64,000 nucleotides of DNA from Sporosarcina sp. GTDB taxonomy: Bacteria > Bacillota > Bacilli > Bacillales_A > Planococcaceae. A model generated the notes under the pieces. It ran no database searches, had not been told where the DNA came from, and saw nothing but the letters and a program-made list of their open reading frames with translations. The stretch covers positions 1 through 64,000 of the forward strand of contig JARIDO010000035.1 of NCBI GenBank assembly GCA_029263895.1. Direction: 5' to 3'. Shown in pieces: positions 1-8,865 of the stretch. How positions within the stretch are numbered: position 1 is the first letter of the stretch; each line of letters begins with the position of its first letter. A program made the translations under genes and the position numbers.

Positions 1-301
1 TTTTATACTTCATATTCAATAAAATCTTGGCTTTAAAGTGATCAAAACGTCTTAAAACATACGCATTACGCTTCATCACCTTAGTTTTGTTGTTGATTCC
101 TTCTAAGAAACCATTTGAATAAGGAAAGTTAAAACGATTCAAAATTTCTACTTACCCATTATTAAATGTTCGGATTGCTTTTAGAAACGCTGAGTTTTTG
201 GCTTCATCTAACTTATAGTAAAAGCTTTCTAAACGTCTTTTCATTTCGATGACATCATCTGTTGTTTTAGCCCAATCGAACGACTCACAATAAGGATATT
301 C
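1..301 (-). pseudogene. ISL3-family transposase, C-terminal fragment with in-frame stop
   Basis: Read on the minus strand, about 100 codons translate into a recognisable ISL3 transposase C-terminus, including YSNGFLEGINNKTK and RRFDHFKAKILL. One in-frame TAA, near base 154, interrupts it just before VEILNRF. Upstream of EYPYCES, near base 301, two stop codons follow at once and no further transposase sequence is seen. The fragment runs off or ends at base 1. It lacks the N-terminal DNA-binding region and most of the DDE core, so it cannot be functional. Confidence 0.8.
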
Positions 302-400
302 ATGTTATTAATCATGTACACGGGTCACCCTTTCTTACTTGTTTAGCGATCATTCAACTATAAAAGAAGGGGAGATTCATGCATTTTTTAGTGAATTGTA

Positions 401-430
401 CACATACCCCAACAAATATTATAGAACCCC
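401..430. repeat. Probable ISL3 terminal inverted repeat (right end)
   Basis: On the minus strand this reads GGGGTTCTATAATATTTG followed by TTGGGGTATGTG. That is the usual form of an ISL3-type end: GG(T/C)TCT, an AT-rich stretch, then TTGGGG. It lies upstream of the transposase remnant in the expected orientation. The partner repeat is not in the window, so this is a recognition by pattern only. Confidence 0.6.
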
Positions 431-475
431 AAAAAAAGAAACATAACGCTAACTTAGTGTTATGTTTCTTTTTTT
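431..475. terminator. ponA: Terminator downstream of ponA, likely bidirectional
   Basis: Bases 431-447 are the exact reverse complement of 459-475. The pairing extends inward by four more pairs to a three-base loop. The arms end in A-rich and T-rich tracts on either side, so it can terminate transcription from both directions. It lies about 50 bases beyond the ponA stop codon. Confidence 0.9.
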
Positions 476-523
476 GATTGTACGAAAACATTTTGTATAT
501 TTTATAATTGTGAAAGAGTTAAG

Positions 524-3154
524 TTACGGTTTCTTATCGGTTTCATCATTTGTTGGTTTGTCAATGGGTTTGTCAATGGGTTTGTTGGTGGGTTTCTCAT
601 TTGGTTTTCCGTTAGGATTACCATTATTGTTGGATCCATCACCTGGTTTTTTGTCTCCGTTTGAGTTAGCTCCATTGTTATTCCCATCATTTTTGTTTTC
701 GTCTTTTCCGGGGACAGCTGGTTTTTCCTCTTGAATAGGTTCCTCTATCTCTTCTTGTTCCTCTTCCACACCATCTTCAATTTGTAATTTGGTTGAGGCT
801 GATTCACTTTGTGAATCTCCGAATGTAGCATAGACAAAAAATGTATATGTTTTGCCGGTTTCTACACCAGTCAAATTAACCTTTTTGTCAGTAGTTGTAG
901 TCATTTTTTTCTTTTCACTGCCGTCTACACTTGCTAAAATGGTGAATTCAACATCATCTTCAATTTCATCTGTATCAGGCTTTTTGTGTTCCCAACTTAA
1001 GTCGACTGACTTGTTGCTATCATTGTATGATGCTTGTAGGCTAGTAGGAGCGTCTAAAACCACATCTTCTATTACTTCCGCAACTTCAGTTGGTTCAGTA
1101 CCTTTAACGAACAACTCTTTTTTCTTTTCGTTATCGGGCGTTGATGAACTTGCTAAGATCAATGGATCAGAAAGCTTTACAATTGTTGCCTCAACAACTG
1201 AACCGGGTTTGGAAAACTTAGCCGTTTTTTTATCTTTTGAAATATCTGTCATAACCATTTTAAATAGTTTTTGTGGAACCTGTCTTCCTTTAGGGACAGT
1301 AGTAATTGGAGTTGTATAGTCTTTATATCCACCCCAAGTGGATATTGTATAGTCAGATGTATAGCCGGTAAACCAACTATCTGGTACATAATTATTTTTC
1401 ATATCGTGCTTTTTAATAATTTCTGATGGATAATTCGTCGTCCCTGTTTTACCAGCTACATCTAGACCAGATATATTTGCAAGTTTTCCAGTACCAGAAG
1501 AAATAGTGTCACGTAAAATATCTGTAATCATATATGCAGTAGAATCTTTCATTGAATTGACTGAATCGGGTGTTAAAGAACGTTCTGTTTTCCCATCTCG
1601 AAAAATAATCTTTTTTACAGCGTGGGGTGGTGTATAGATCCCGCTGTTACCAAATGCTGAGTATGCACCAGCCATTTGAATTGTTGAGAAATTATACTCG
1701 CCGCCACCTAAAGAATTTGATGAATTGACTTTGTTGTAAGGCAGACCTAATCCTTTTGCGAAATCACTAGCCTGTGATGGTCCAACTTCTTCAAACGTTT
1801 TAACCGCAGGAATGTTACGAGAGTTGGATAATGCTAGTCGGATCGATTGTGGTCCTTGGTATTTACCGTCAACATTTCGAATTGCTTTGTTGGTGCCTTT
1901 GTAATTATAAGGTTCATCAACAACTTTTTGAGCAGTCGACCAATCTAAATATTCAATTGCGGGACCGTAAGACAATATTGGTTTGATAACGGAGCCAGGT
2001 TGTCGTTTCTGGTCAGATGCGAAATTTAAATCGCGACCGGAATAATTACGACCACCACCAATTGCAACAATCTCACCTGTTTTTGTATTCAAAACAGTCA
2101 TTCCAGCTTGCATTGTTTCTGTTTCATATAGTTCATTAGTGTTTAAGGCACGTTCTACAGATTGTTGTGCTTTAGGATCTAATGCTGTTTGGATTTTAAC
2201 GCCTTCAGATAACACATCCATCATATTTGCTGCTTCAAGTTCGTCTAATACAATGTCAACATAGGCAGGGTAGTCACTTTTGATGTTTGCTTGACGTTGA
2301 TCTTCTGGTAATAGATTTGTAGTAACGGGAACAGCTTTAGCAGCTTCCATCTCAGCAGACGTTATTTTTTTATGTTGGTGCATTAATTTAAGAACTATAT
2401 TTCTTCTTTTTTCAGCACTTTCAGGGTGTTTAACAGGATTGTATCCATTTGGATACTGTGGTAGACCTGCAAGCATCGCCACTTCCGGTAACTCTAATTC
2501 ACTTAGTTCCTTGCCATAAAAGTGTTTTGAAGCAGTCCCAAGGCCATATATATTTCCTGACATTAGTATTTTATTTGCGTACATTTCGAAGATTTCATCT
2601 TTTTCATACTTTCTTTCTAATTGAAAAGCTAGATAAGCTTCCTGTGCTTTTCTTTTTAACGTTTTATCATTAGAAAAAAATGAATTTTTAATAACTTGTT
2701 GGGTAAGTGTACTTGCACCTTGAGATCCAAAACCACTCTTGAGATTAGCTAAGACTGCTCCACCTAGACGCCAAAAGTCCATGCCATGGTGCTTATAAAA
2801 TCGGACATCTTCTGTTGCTAAAATAGCATTTTTCATTAGTTCTGGTATTTCGTTATAAGGAACATAATCACGTTGTTCAGCACCGAATTTCATAAAAGTT
2901 TCCCCGTTAGTATCTAGCAGTTCAGATGTCAAAGGATCTTTTAATAGAGCTTCATCTAATTTTGGTGCTGAACTAGCATAATAAGCAAATAGACTTATGC
3001 CTGCAATTAGCATGAGAGATCCAAGTATAACTGCGCCCAAGAAAATCTTTTTGAAAATTCTTTTTCCGGTCGTTCCTTTTTTGTTTTTCTTACTGTTTTT
3101 ATTTGCCTCTAACTCTTGTCTTCTAGACGTTCTAGAATTGTTCTGATTGCTCAT
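524..3154 (-). CDS. ponA: Bifunctional class A penicillin-binding protein 1A
   Basis: This enzyme polymerises peptidoglycan strands and cross-links them on the outer face of the membrane. A basic cytoplasmic tail (residues 1-35) precedes one membrane anchor at about 37-60. The glycosyltransferase domain has its catalytic Glu in EDVRFY near residue 115. The transpeptidase domain shows SVIK at 388-391, SRN near 445 and KTG at 569-571. A fibronectin type III-like module follows at about residues 715-790, then a charged tail rich in Asn, Gly, Lys and Pro. The 876-residue length fits the B. subtilis type. It lies 34 bases downstream of recU, the conserved recU-ponA operon. Confidence 0.97.
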   Translation of the reverse strand: MSNQNNSRTSRRQELEANKNSKKNKKGTTGKRIFKKIFLGAVILGSLMLIAGISLFAYYASSAPKLDEALLKDPLTSELLDTNGETFMKFGAEQRDYVPYNEIPELMKNAILATEDVRFYKHHGMDFWRLGGAVLANLKSGFGSQGASTLTQQVIKNSFFSNDKTLKRKAQEAYLAFQLERKYEKDEIFEMYANKILMSGNIYGLGTASKHFYGKELSELELPEVAMLAGLPQYPNGYNPVKHPESAEKRRNIVLKLMHQHKKITSAEMEAAKAVPVTTNLLPEDQRQANIKSDYPAYVDIVLDELEAANMMDVLSEGVKIQTALDPKAQQSVERALNTNELYETETMQAGMTVLNTKTGEIVAIGGGRNYSGRDLNFASDQKRQPGSVIKPILSYGPAIEYLDWSTAQKVVDEPYNYKGTNKAIRNVDGKYQGPQSIRLALSNSRNIPAVKTFEEVGPSQASDFAKGLGLPYNKVNSSNSLGGGEYNFSTIQMAGAYSAFGNSGIYTPPHAVKKIIFRDGKTERSLTPDSVNSMKDSTAYMITDILRDTISSGTGKLANISGLDVAGKTGTTNYPSEIIKKHDMKNNYVPDSWFTGYTSDYTISTWGGYKDYTTPITTVPKGRQVPQKLFKMVMTDISKDKKTAKFSKPGSVVEATIVKLSDPLILASSSTPDNEKKKELFVKGTEPTEVAEVIEDVVLDAPTSLQASYNDSNKSVDLSWEHKKPDTDEIEDDVEFTILASVDGSEKKKMTTTTDKKVNLTGVETGKTYTFFVYATFGDSQSESASTKLQIEDGVEEEQEEIEEPIQEEKPAVPGKDENKNDGNNNGANSNGDKKPGDGSNNNGNPNGKPNEKPTNKPIDKPIDKPTNDETDKKP

Positions 3155-3188
3155 TGTTCATCCTGCCTTTCGTATGTTCGTACTTTAA

Positions 3189-3785
3189 TTAATGTAATTT
3201 TGGCAACGCTGGTAAGAAATCTAGTCGTGGGTTAAAGCCCGGTTTTAATTCTATTGCATCTTTTTCAAACTCTGCAATTGTAACAGACTTTCTTCCTCCC
3301 TCTATCATTCTTACCCAATATTTTTCAAAACTATCATAAGAGATGAGAAAATAACGGTCAAGAATTGTGAATTTAATAATGAAAAACGATAATCCCCCAT
3401 GGACACAAACGTTTTTCATGTGAGTCATTTGATGTTCATGAATATTTTGAAGTGGAAAAGATGTGCTGTTTTTAGTTTCTTTCGCTTCAAAATCAAGATG
3501 TATACCGTTGTATACCCCATTGTAGTCAGTTGTAGACGGAGTTTTAAAATAAGCCTCTGTAATGACAGCAGCACTTCTAGCTGGGTACTTTACATTTACT
3601 ATTTGAATAGGGACAGGTTTTTTGTGTATAACAGCTAATTGTCTACTTAAATAGTATTCATTCGTTTCATTTAACTCATCTTCTAATGATTTACCTCGAT
3701 TGCTAAAGGTTGGATTACTCTTTTTAGGAAGTTTTGTTTGTTGCACAGGAATGAATTTCTTGCCATTTGGGTAACGAATTGTCAC
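3189..3785 (-). CDS. recU: Holliday junction resolvase RecU
   Basis: RecU cleaves Holliday junctions during recombination and chromosome segregation. The conserved core is plain: RGKSLEDELN, HKKPVPIQIV, the catalytic TTDYNG stretch, and DFEAKETKN with the metal-binding acidic and Lys residues. I chose the GTG at 3785. It gives a start at VTIRYPNGK, matching the family, and it stands about five bases from an AGGTGAT ribosome binding site. The upstream GTG at 3794 and ATG at 3791 would overlap that site. This start gives 198 residues, and the gene leads directly into ponA. Confidence 0.95.
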   Translation of the reverse strand: MTIRYPNGKKFIPVQQTKLPKKSNPTFSNRGKSLEDELNETNEYYLSRQLAVIHKKPVPIQIVNVKYPARSAAVITEAYFKTPSTTDYNGVYNGIHLDFEAKETKNSTSFPLQNIHEHQMTHMKNVCVHGGLSFFIIKFTILDRYFLISYDSFEKYWVRMIEGGRKSVTIAEFEKDAIELKPGFNPRLDFLPALPKLH

Positions 3786-3807
3786 CGTCATCACCTCACG
3801 TCAGACT

Positions 3808-3813
3808 ATCATA
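3808..3813 (-). promoter_or_regulatory. recU: Candidate extended -10 of the recU-ponA promoter
   Basis: On the minus strand this reads TATGAT preceded by TGG, an extended -10 element. It would start transcription near 3801, just ahead of the recU ribosome binding site. No good -35 is seen. The arms CCTCACGT (3794-3801) and ACGTGAGG (3832-3839) flank the core. Confidence 0.45.
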
Positions 3814-3931
3814 CCATAACAATTAGACGGAACGTGAGGCTGAAAGTTGCATATAAAAACATTAACTCGGAATATACGTTCGACTTATTGTAGAGAACTA
3901 TTTTAGAATCTGATAAACTAAAGGATATAAA

Positions 3932-4324
3932 GTGAAAGGGATGAGTATCATCGACTTAATCGAACAAACGAAAACGTTACTTTCTATTTGCAGAGAATGT
4001 TTTGAACGGCATACGGAAATGAGAGAATTGGACATCGAACCTGATTTTTATAATGATGTAAAACCATATACAGATAAAGTCCATGGGCTACTCGATGAAT
4101 GGACAATTGAAATTGGTGAATGGATAAAAAAGAGTAAACCATTGTATGTCCATCCTATTCAAATTGAGTCTCTAAATGATTCAATGAAACAATTTGTTGT
4201 TCAGTCTTTTTATCAGAAAACGGGAAAGAAACGTTTTGTGCTTTCCATTAATTCAGCAGAGTATACATTTAAAACAATATTAGATGAGTTATACAAACAA
4301 CAGGAGGGGAGTCCAGTTGAGTAA
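3932..4324 (+). CDS. yppE: YppE family protein (DUF1798)
   Basis: This 130-residue soluble, mostly helical protein belongs to the YppE/DUF1798 family, whose function is unknown. The GTG start lies six bases after AAAGGA. The internal ATG three codons later has no room for a binding site. The gene overlaps the next one (mrfA) by eight bases, and its final codons contain that gene's ribosome binding site, so the two are probably translated together. The same pairing is found in B. subtilis, which is the main clue to a DNA-repair setting. No catalytic motif is visible. Confidence 0.85.
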   Translation: MKGMSIIDLIEQTKTLLSICRECFERHTEMRELDIEPDFYNDVKPYTDKVHGLLDEWTIEIGEWIKKSKPLYVHPIQIESLNDSMKQFVVQSFYQKTGKKRFVLSINSAEYTFKTILDELYKQQEGSPVE

Positions 4325-6581
4325 AGCATCTATAAAAGATGTGTTGAATGTTCTACAAAAAGAACCCTCTTTTTCTTCAAACATCGCTCATTATCGTTCA
4401 ATAGATGGTCATGAAGCGAAGTATGAATCATTTCCAAAAAACCTTCACCCATCACTCATTAAAGCGTTAGCTTCAAAAGGCATATTTCAATTATACTCGC
4501 ACCAACGCGAAGCTTTTGAATTAGCATCGTCATTAAATTCATTTACAGCAATCACCCCAACTGCTTCTGGTAAGTCATTATGTTATCATCTGCCAGTTCT
4601 ACAAAGTATTTTGGAAGATGATAAAACCCGAGCTATCTATTTATTTCCTACGAAAGCGTTAGCGCAAGATCAATTAGCAGATCTTCACGAGTTAATTGAA
4701 GCGAGTGAAGAATCAATTTTCAGCTACACATATGATGGAGATACTGCACCTGGTTTGCGTACTAAAGTGCGTAAATCGGGTCATATTGTTTTAACAAACC
4801 CAGACATGTTACATTCTGGTATTCTCCCACACCATACCAAATGGGTTTCTTTATTCGAAAATTTAAAGTACATCATTATCGATGAATTACATACTTATAA
4901 AGGAGTATTTGGAAGCCATGTAGGTCACGTTTTACGAAGGTTAAAAAGAATTTGTAATTATTATGGTAGTGATCCCATTTTCATTTGTACGTCCGCTACA
5001 ATTGCGAATCCAAAAGAACTGGCAGAGTCTTTAACGAATAGTAAAATGGATTTAATTGTTAAAAATGGTGCACCGGCCGAAAAAAAACACTTTATTTTCT
5101 ATAATCCACCAGTAGTTCATCCTACCTTTGGGATACGGAGAAGTGCAGTGCTAGAGGTTCGTGATATAGCTACTATGTTATATCGGGAAGGGATACAAAC
5201 TATTGTATTTGCAAAGAGTCGGGTACGCGTTGAGATGTTAGTGACCTATATGAAAGAACTTACGAATAAAAAACTATTTGACCAGACAATTATGGGCTAT
5301 AGAGGGGGTTACTTACCTTCTGAGCGAAGAAGAATTGAAAAGGGTCTTCGAAATGGGGATATCCGTACAGTTGTAAGTACAAATGCTTTAGAATTGGGCA
5401 TTGATATAGGTCAATTACAAGCATGTATTATGACTGGTTATCCTGGAAACATTGCAAGTGCTTTTCAACAAGCAGGAAGGGCAGGGAGGCGACAAGAGGA
5501 AGCGTTAATCATCTACGTTGCTCAGTCTATGGTTCTCGATCAGTACATCATTGAGCACCCAGATTATTTACTCGGTCAATCCCCTGAGGAAGTACGGATC
5601 CATCCAGATAATATGTTTATACTTATGGATCATTTAAAATGTGCATCATTTGAATTGCCATTTTCAAGTAACGAAACATACGGTGAATTTGTCGTCCAAG
5701 AGTTACTTGCTTTCTTAGAAAGTGAAGGTGTTCTTTTGAAAGTATCTGATAAGTGGCATTGGATGACAGATAGTTTTCCAGCAGGCGAAATAAGTCTTCG
5801 TTCGGCATCTCAAGAAAACGTCGTTATTATTGATAGGACAATAGCTAAAGAAACATCTGTTATTGGAGAGATGGATCGATTTAGTGCGATGACACTGCTT
5901 CATGAAGAAGCGATTTACTTGCACCAAGGGGATCAATTTCAAGTAGAAGTTTTAGATTGGGAAGAGAAGAAAGCTTTTGTTAAAAAAGTAGATGTCGATT
6001 ATTTCACGGATGCAAATTTAGCAGTTGAACTAAAAGTAATGAATGAAGATGGCGCCATGCCAGTTGGAAATGGTGAAGCTTCTTATGGTGATATAGCTGT
6101 TTTGGCGATTCCAACAATCTTCAAGAAAATTAGGTTTGATACACATGATAATATTGGATCCGGAAAAATTAAACTACCTGCTGAAGAATTACATACGACT
6201 TCTACATGGCTATCGTTTAATGTTCCTGAAAAATGGGGAACAAGTAAATTAACGGACGTAATGATCGGAGCTGCATATGCGATTCAGTCATTCATTCCGC
6301 TCTTTTTAAGATGTGACCGAACAGATATTCATGTAGTTCCACAAGTTAAAGCGGTACATACTGGAACACCAACCTTTTATATATATGACAGTTATCCAGG
6401 TGGCATTGGCTTAAGTGAAAAGATATTTGAATGTTGGCCAGAATTACTTCTTAAGGCTACAAATCATGTAAGTAATTGCAAATGTGCTGACGGCTGTCCC
6501 GTTTGTATTGGAGCCCAGGAAGCGGGTTATGGATCAAAAAAAGAAGTTGCGAATCTTCTAGCTACACTTGCAGGGAGGTAA
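4317..6581 (+). CDS. mrfA: MrfA (YprA) superfamily 2 DEAD/DEAH helicase
   Basis: This is an ATP-dependent 3'-5' DNA helicase. In B. subtilis MrfA acts with MrfB in repair of mitomycin C damage independently of UvrABC. The Walker A motif TPTASGKS lies near residues 80-87 and the Walker B motif is IIIDELH. The C-terminal helicase domain shows STNALELGIDIG and QQAGRAGRR. A Zn-binding DUF1998 tail carries the four-Cys cluster CKCADGCPVC. The start is the TTG at 4317, six bases after GGAGGGG, giving 754 residues as in the family. An upstream in-frame ATG at 4284 lies inside yppE and lacks a ribosome binding site. Confidence 0.95.
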   Translation: MSKASIKDVLNVLQKEPSFSSNIAHYRSIDGHEAKYESFPKNLHPSLIKALASKGIFQLYSHQREAFELASSLNSFTAITPTASGKSLCYHLPVLQSILEDDKTRAIYLFPTKALAQDQLADLHELIEASEESIFSYTYDGDTAPGLRTKVRKSGHIVLTNPDMLHSGILPHHTKWVSLFENLKYIIIDELHTYKGVFGSHVGHVLRRLKRICNYYGSDPIFICTSATIANPKELAESLTNSKMDLIVKNGAPAEKKHFIFYNPPVVHPTFGIRRSAVLEVRDIATMLYREGIQTIVFAKSRVRVEMLVTYMKELTNKKLFDQTIMGYRGGYLPSERRRIEKGLRNGDIRTVVSTNALELGIDIGQLQACIMTGYPGNIASAFQQAGRAGRRQEEALIIYVAQSMVLDQYIIEHPDYLLGQSPEEVRIHPDNMFILMDHLKCASFELPFSSNETYGEFVVQELLAFLESEGVLLKVSDKWHWMTDSFPAGEISLRSASQENVVIIDRTIAKETSVIGEMDRFSAMTLLHEEAIYLHQGDQFQVEVLDWEEKKAFVKKVDVDYFTDANLAVELKVMNEDGAMPVGNGEASYGDIAVLAIPTIFKKIRFDTHDNIGSGKIKLPAEELHTTSTWLSFNVPEKWGTSKLTDVMIGAAYAIQSFIPLFLRCDRTDIHVVPQVKAVHTGTPTFYIYDSYPGGIGLSEKIFECWPELLLKATNHVSNCKCADGCPVCIGAQEAGYGSKKEVANLLATLAGR

Positions 6582-6587
6582 TGTGAC

Positions 6588-7859
6588 GTGTCTTATGAAC
6601 AGAAATTAATGCAAATGAAAAAACAACTCAAGAAATCGTCTTCGATAGACTCAGTTGGGTTGACAACTACAGTCAAAAAACCTCCATCTCCAAGTTATGA
6701 AAGAAGATGGCTAGCTAGTGGATTACTTAAAGAGGAAAATAAGTATGGGATTGTATATAAGCGAATTATAGAATATCCACTCAATTATGTGCATGGTGAA
6801 ATCGAATTGTCAGGGTTGAAAACGAGTATTATGAAATGGCATTTATCGAAAGAAGATCACCCGTTATCACCTGAACCTACAAAACCAATTATGTTTTTTG
6901 ATACTGAAACTACTGGTTTAAAAGGAACAGGGACATTCATTTTTTTGATGGGATTTATAGAGGAAACAGAGAAATGTTTTAGACTAACACAATATCTTTT
7001 ACCAGGACCAGATCATGAAGCTGCATTTTTATATGCTACAAGATTGTGGGAAACACCCTTTACAATTGTCTCGTATAATGGGAAAAGTTTCGACATCCCA
7101 CAGGTTGAAACTCGCTGGATATTGAATCGTAAAACGCTTCCGCCCCTTTTAACACATGATCATATCGATTTACTACATGGTTCAAGAAGAATTTGGAAAG
7201 GTGAAATGGATCGTTTTAAACTACCAATGATTGAACAACAACAACTTGGTTTTTTTCGAGAAGGTGATATTCCAGGTTTTATGGCTCCTATCATTTATCA
7301 GGATGCGGTGAAAAATGGAGATCCAGAATTATTGATGAAAATACTTTTTCACAATGAATGGGACATCCTTTCCCTTGTTGCGCTTTATATTCGTGCTACA
7401 AATCTATTACTAAAAGATGAGAGTGGTCATTCAGCAATTTCGCAAACGAATATTGGGAAATGGTTTGCAGACTTAAAATCATATAAACGGAGTAAACATA
7501 TACTTGAAAATACAGTTGATAAATATGGTAACCAACATCCGATTACTTTTTTACATTTAGGTTTTATTTATAAAAAAGAGAAAGACTTTCAAAATGCAGT
7601 TGAAGTATTTTCAGTAGCGGTCAATCATCTTGAAGGTAAAGAAAGAATTATTGCTTATGAGGAATTGGCCAAACTATACGAGCATAGACTATTACAATTG
7701 CACAATGCATTGAATGCTACGAGGAATGGGAGGGCTTGTATACTTGAAGCGACTGAACTGACCGAACGTTTTAAAAGTCGATCAGAAATTTCCTTTAAGA
7801 AACGGGAAATGAGACTCCTTAAAAAAATATTTCCCGGGGAAACGCAGAAACCGACATGA
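6588..7859 (+). CDS. mrfB: MrfB (YprB) DEDDh 3'-5' exonuclease with TPR-like tail
   Basis: MrfB is the exonuclease partner of MrfA in mitomycin C repair. The RNase H-fold exonuclease domain covers roughly residues 98-270. Its catalytic residues are visible as FFDTETTG (Asp105, Glu107), SYNGKSFDIP (Asp169) and HNEWD (His255, Asp259). A tetratricopeptide-like helical region follows at about 285-400. The GTG start lies seven bases after GGGAGGTAAT, and the gap to the mrfA stop is six bases, so the two are one operon. The 423-residue length fits the family. Confidence 0.94.
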   Translation: MSYEQKLMQMKKQLKKSSSIDSVGLTTTVKKPPSPSYERRWLASGLLKEENKYGIVYKRIIEYPLNYVHGEIELSGLKTSIMKWHLSKEDHPLSPEPTKPIMFFDTETTGLKGTGTFIFLMGFIEETEKCFRLTQYLLPGPDHEAAFLYATRLWETPFTIVSYNGKSFDIPQVETRWILNRKTLPPLLTHDHIDLLHGSRRIWKGEMDRFKLPMIEQQQLGFFREGDIPGFMAPIIYQDAVKNGDPELLMKILFHNEWDILSLVALYIRATNLLLKDESGHSAISQTNIGKWFADLKSYKRSKHILENTVDKYGNQHPITFLHLGFIYKKEKDFQNAVEVFSVAVNHLEGKERIIAYEELAKLYEHRLLQLHNALNATRNGRACILEATELTERFKSRSEISFKKREMRLLKKIFPGETQKPT

Positions 7860-7906
7860 AACATACTTTTATCCGATTAAATAAGACAAGAGTGGACAAC
7901 ATATGG

Positions 7907-7912
7907 TATAAT
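7907..7912 (+). promoter_or_regulatory. gpsB: Candidate gpsB promoter -10
   Basis: A consensus TATAAT lies 37 bases before the gpsB ATG. A partial -35 (AAGACA) lies 18 bases upstream of it, so the match is good only at -10. Confidence 0.45.
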
Positions 7913-7948
7913 AATAGATATGTAAACAGAGATGGAAGGGCGAGTTAA

Positions 7949-8245
7949 ATGGAAATGAAACTGGATTCAAAATCGATACTTGAAAAAGAATTTAAAACGG
8001 GCCTACGTGGCTATAGTCAGGAAGAAGTCGATCTCTTTCTTGACGATGTAATCCAGGATTATGAGTCTTTCAAAGAACAGATTACACAGTTGCGTCTTGA
8101 AAATAGTAAGTTGCAGGAGGAATTAGCTGCTGCAGAGAAAAGGCCTTCACAGAGTACATCTGGCACAACAAACTTTGATATATTAAAGCGAATCTCAAAT
8201 TTAGAAAAACATGTGTTTGGAAGTAGGCTTTTTGAGCAAGACTGA
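7949..8245 (+). CDS. gpsB: Cell division regulator GpsB
   Basis: GpsB is a small cytoplasmic adaptor of the DivIVA family. It links the division machinery to penicillin-binding proteins, including PBP1A, which is encoded at the left of this window. The N-terminal membrane- and PBP-binding motif FKTGLRGYSQEEVDLFLD is intact. A coiled coil at about residues 36-65 and a short C-terminal hexamerisation helix (ISNLEKHVFG) follow. The ATG start lies downstream of AAGGGCGAG. The 98-residue length is typical. There is no terminator before rnpB, which has its own promoter. Confidence 0.96.
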   Translation: MEMKLDSKSILEKEFKTGLRGYSQEEVDLFLDDVIQDYESFKEQITQLRLENSKLQEELAAAEKRPSQSTSGTTNFDILKRISNLEKHVFGSRLFEQD

Positions 8246-8269
8246 AAATTAAATGGGTAGATTTTTAAT

Positions 8270-8298
8270 TTGTAATACAAACAATTGTACTGTATACT
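8270..8298 (+). promoter_or_regulatory. rnpB: rnpB promoter (sigma-A type)
   Basis: TTGTAA at 8270-8275 and TATACT at 8293-8298 are separated by exactly 17 bases. This predicts a start near 8305, right at the first conserved bases of the RNase P RNA. Confidence 0.75.
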
Positions 8299-8304
8299 TA
8301 CTTT

Positions 8305-8725
8305 ACCATAGTGTCAATTCAGGTAATCGCTGCGTCGCTTGACGGCGTAGAGGAAAGTCCATGCTCACACAGTTCTGAGATGACTGTAGTGTTCGTGCTC
8401 GGTGAAAAAATAAACCTAGGCATCGCGCTTGCGCGTTGACGGCGGGTATACGTCCTAAGTTGTTAACAGTTTACTGATAACAATATGGATTAGGTATCCT
8501 GAAAAGTGCCACAGTGACGTAGCTGAAGCGGAAACGTTTCAGGTGGAACGAGGTAAACCCCACGAGTGAGAAACCCAAATTATGGTAGGGGCATTCTTCT
8601 GAAGGAACTGAACTGATGAAGGAACAGCATTGTCTGTAGATAGATGATTACCACCCAAAGTACGAGGTGTAAACTGTTTGAGTACATGGGAACAAAACAT
8701 GGCTTATCGAATTTCCTATGGTTCT
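8305..8725 (+). ncRNA. rnpB: RNase P catalytic RNA, Bacillus (type B)
   Basis: RNase P RNA matures tRNA 5' ends. The conserved blocks appear in order. The 5' part has GGTAATCGCTG and GTAGAGGAAAGTCCATGCTC. The middle has GAAAGTGCCACAGTGACG, GGTAAACCCC, GAGTGAGAAACCCAAAT and TGGTAGGGG. The 3' part has TGTAGATAGATGATTACC, AGTACGAGGTG and GGAACAAAACATGGCTTA. The layout matches the B. subtilis type B molecule. The 5' end is set by the promoter and the 3' end is approximate. AATTC near 8316 can pair with GAATT near 8708 to close the outer helix. Confidence 0.96.
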
Positions 8726-8739
8726 ATAAGTTAACTGAT

Positions 8740-8768
8740 GCTCTCCTTTTTACTGGAGAGCTTTTATT
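8740..8768 (+). terminator. rnpB: rnpB terminator
   Basis: GCTCTCC (8740-8746) pairs with GGAGAGC (8755-8761) and is followed by TTTTATTTT. Confidence 0.85.
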
Positions 8769-8865
8769 TTGGATAATACTAACTTTTACATATTACAGGT
8801 CTAACTATATTTTGCAGAAATAACGCAATTCGAACAGGGCATAGAAAGAATGGAGTGGACGAATA

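Larger units (their letters stand above)
1..430 (-). mobile_element. Decayed ISL3-family insertion sequence
   Basis: The minus strand of 1-301 encodes the C-terminal part of an ISL3-type transposase, and 401-430 looks like that family's terminal inverted repeat. The roughly 100 bases between them carry no transposase frame, so the N-terminal two-thirds of the gene is missing. The element is therefore internally deleted and inactive. Its other end lies at or beyond the left edge of the window. The family assignment rests on the recognisable C-terminal motif and on the GGTTC...TTGTTGGGG repeat. Confidence 0.75.

Noticed and set aside
852..1319. 155-codon open frame on the plus strand
   Set aside because: It lies entirely within ponA on the other strand, has no ribosome binding site and no family similarity.
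8527..8541. Catabolite-response-like sequence GAAACGTTTC
   Set aside because: It lies within the conserved body of the RNase P RNA, where it forms a helix.
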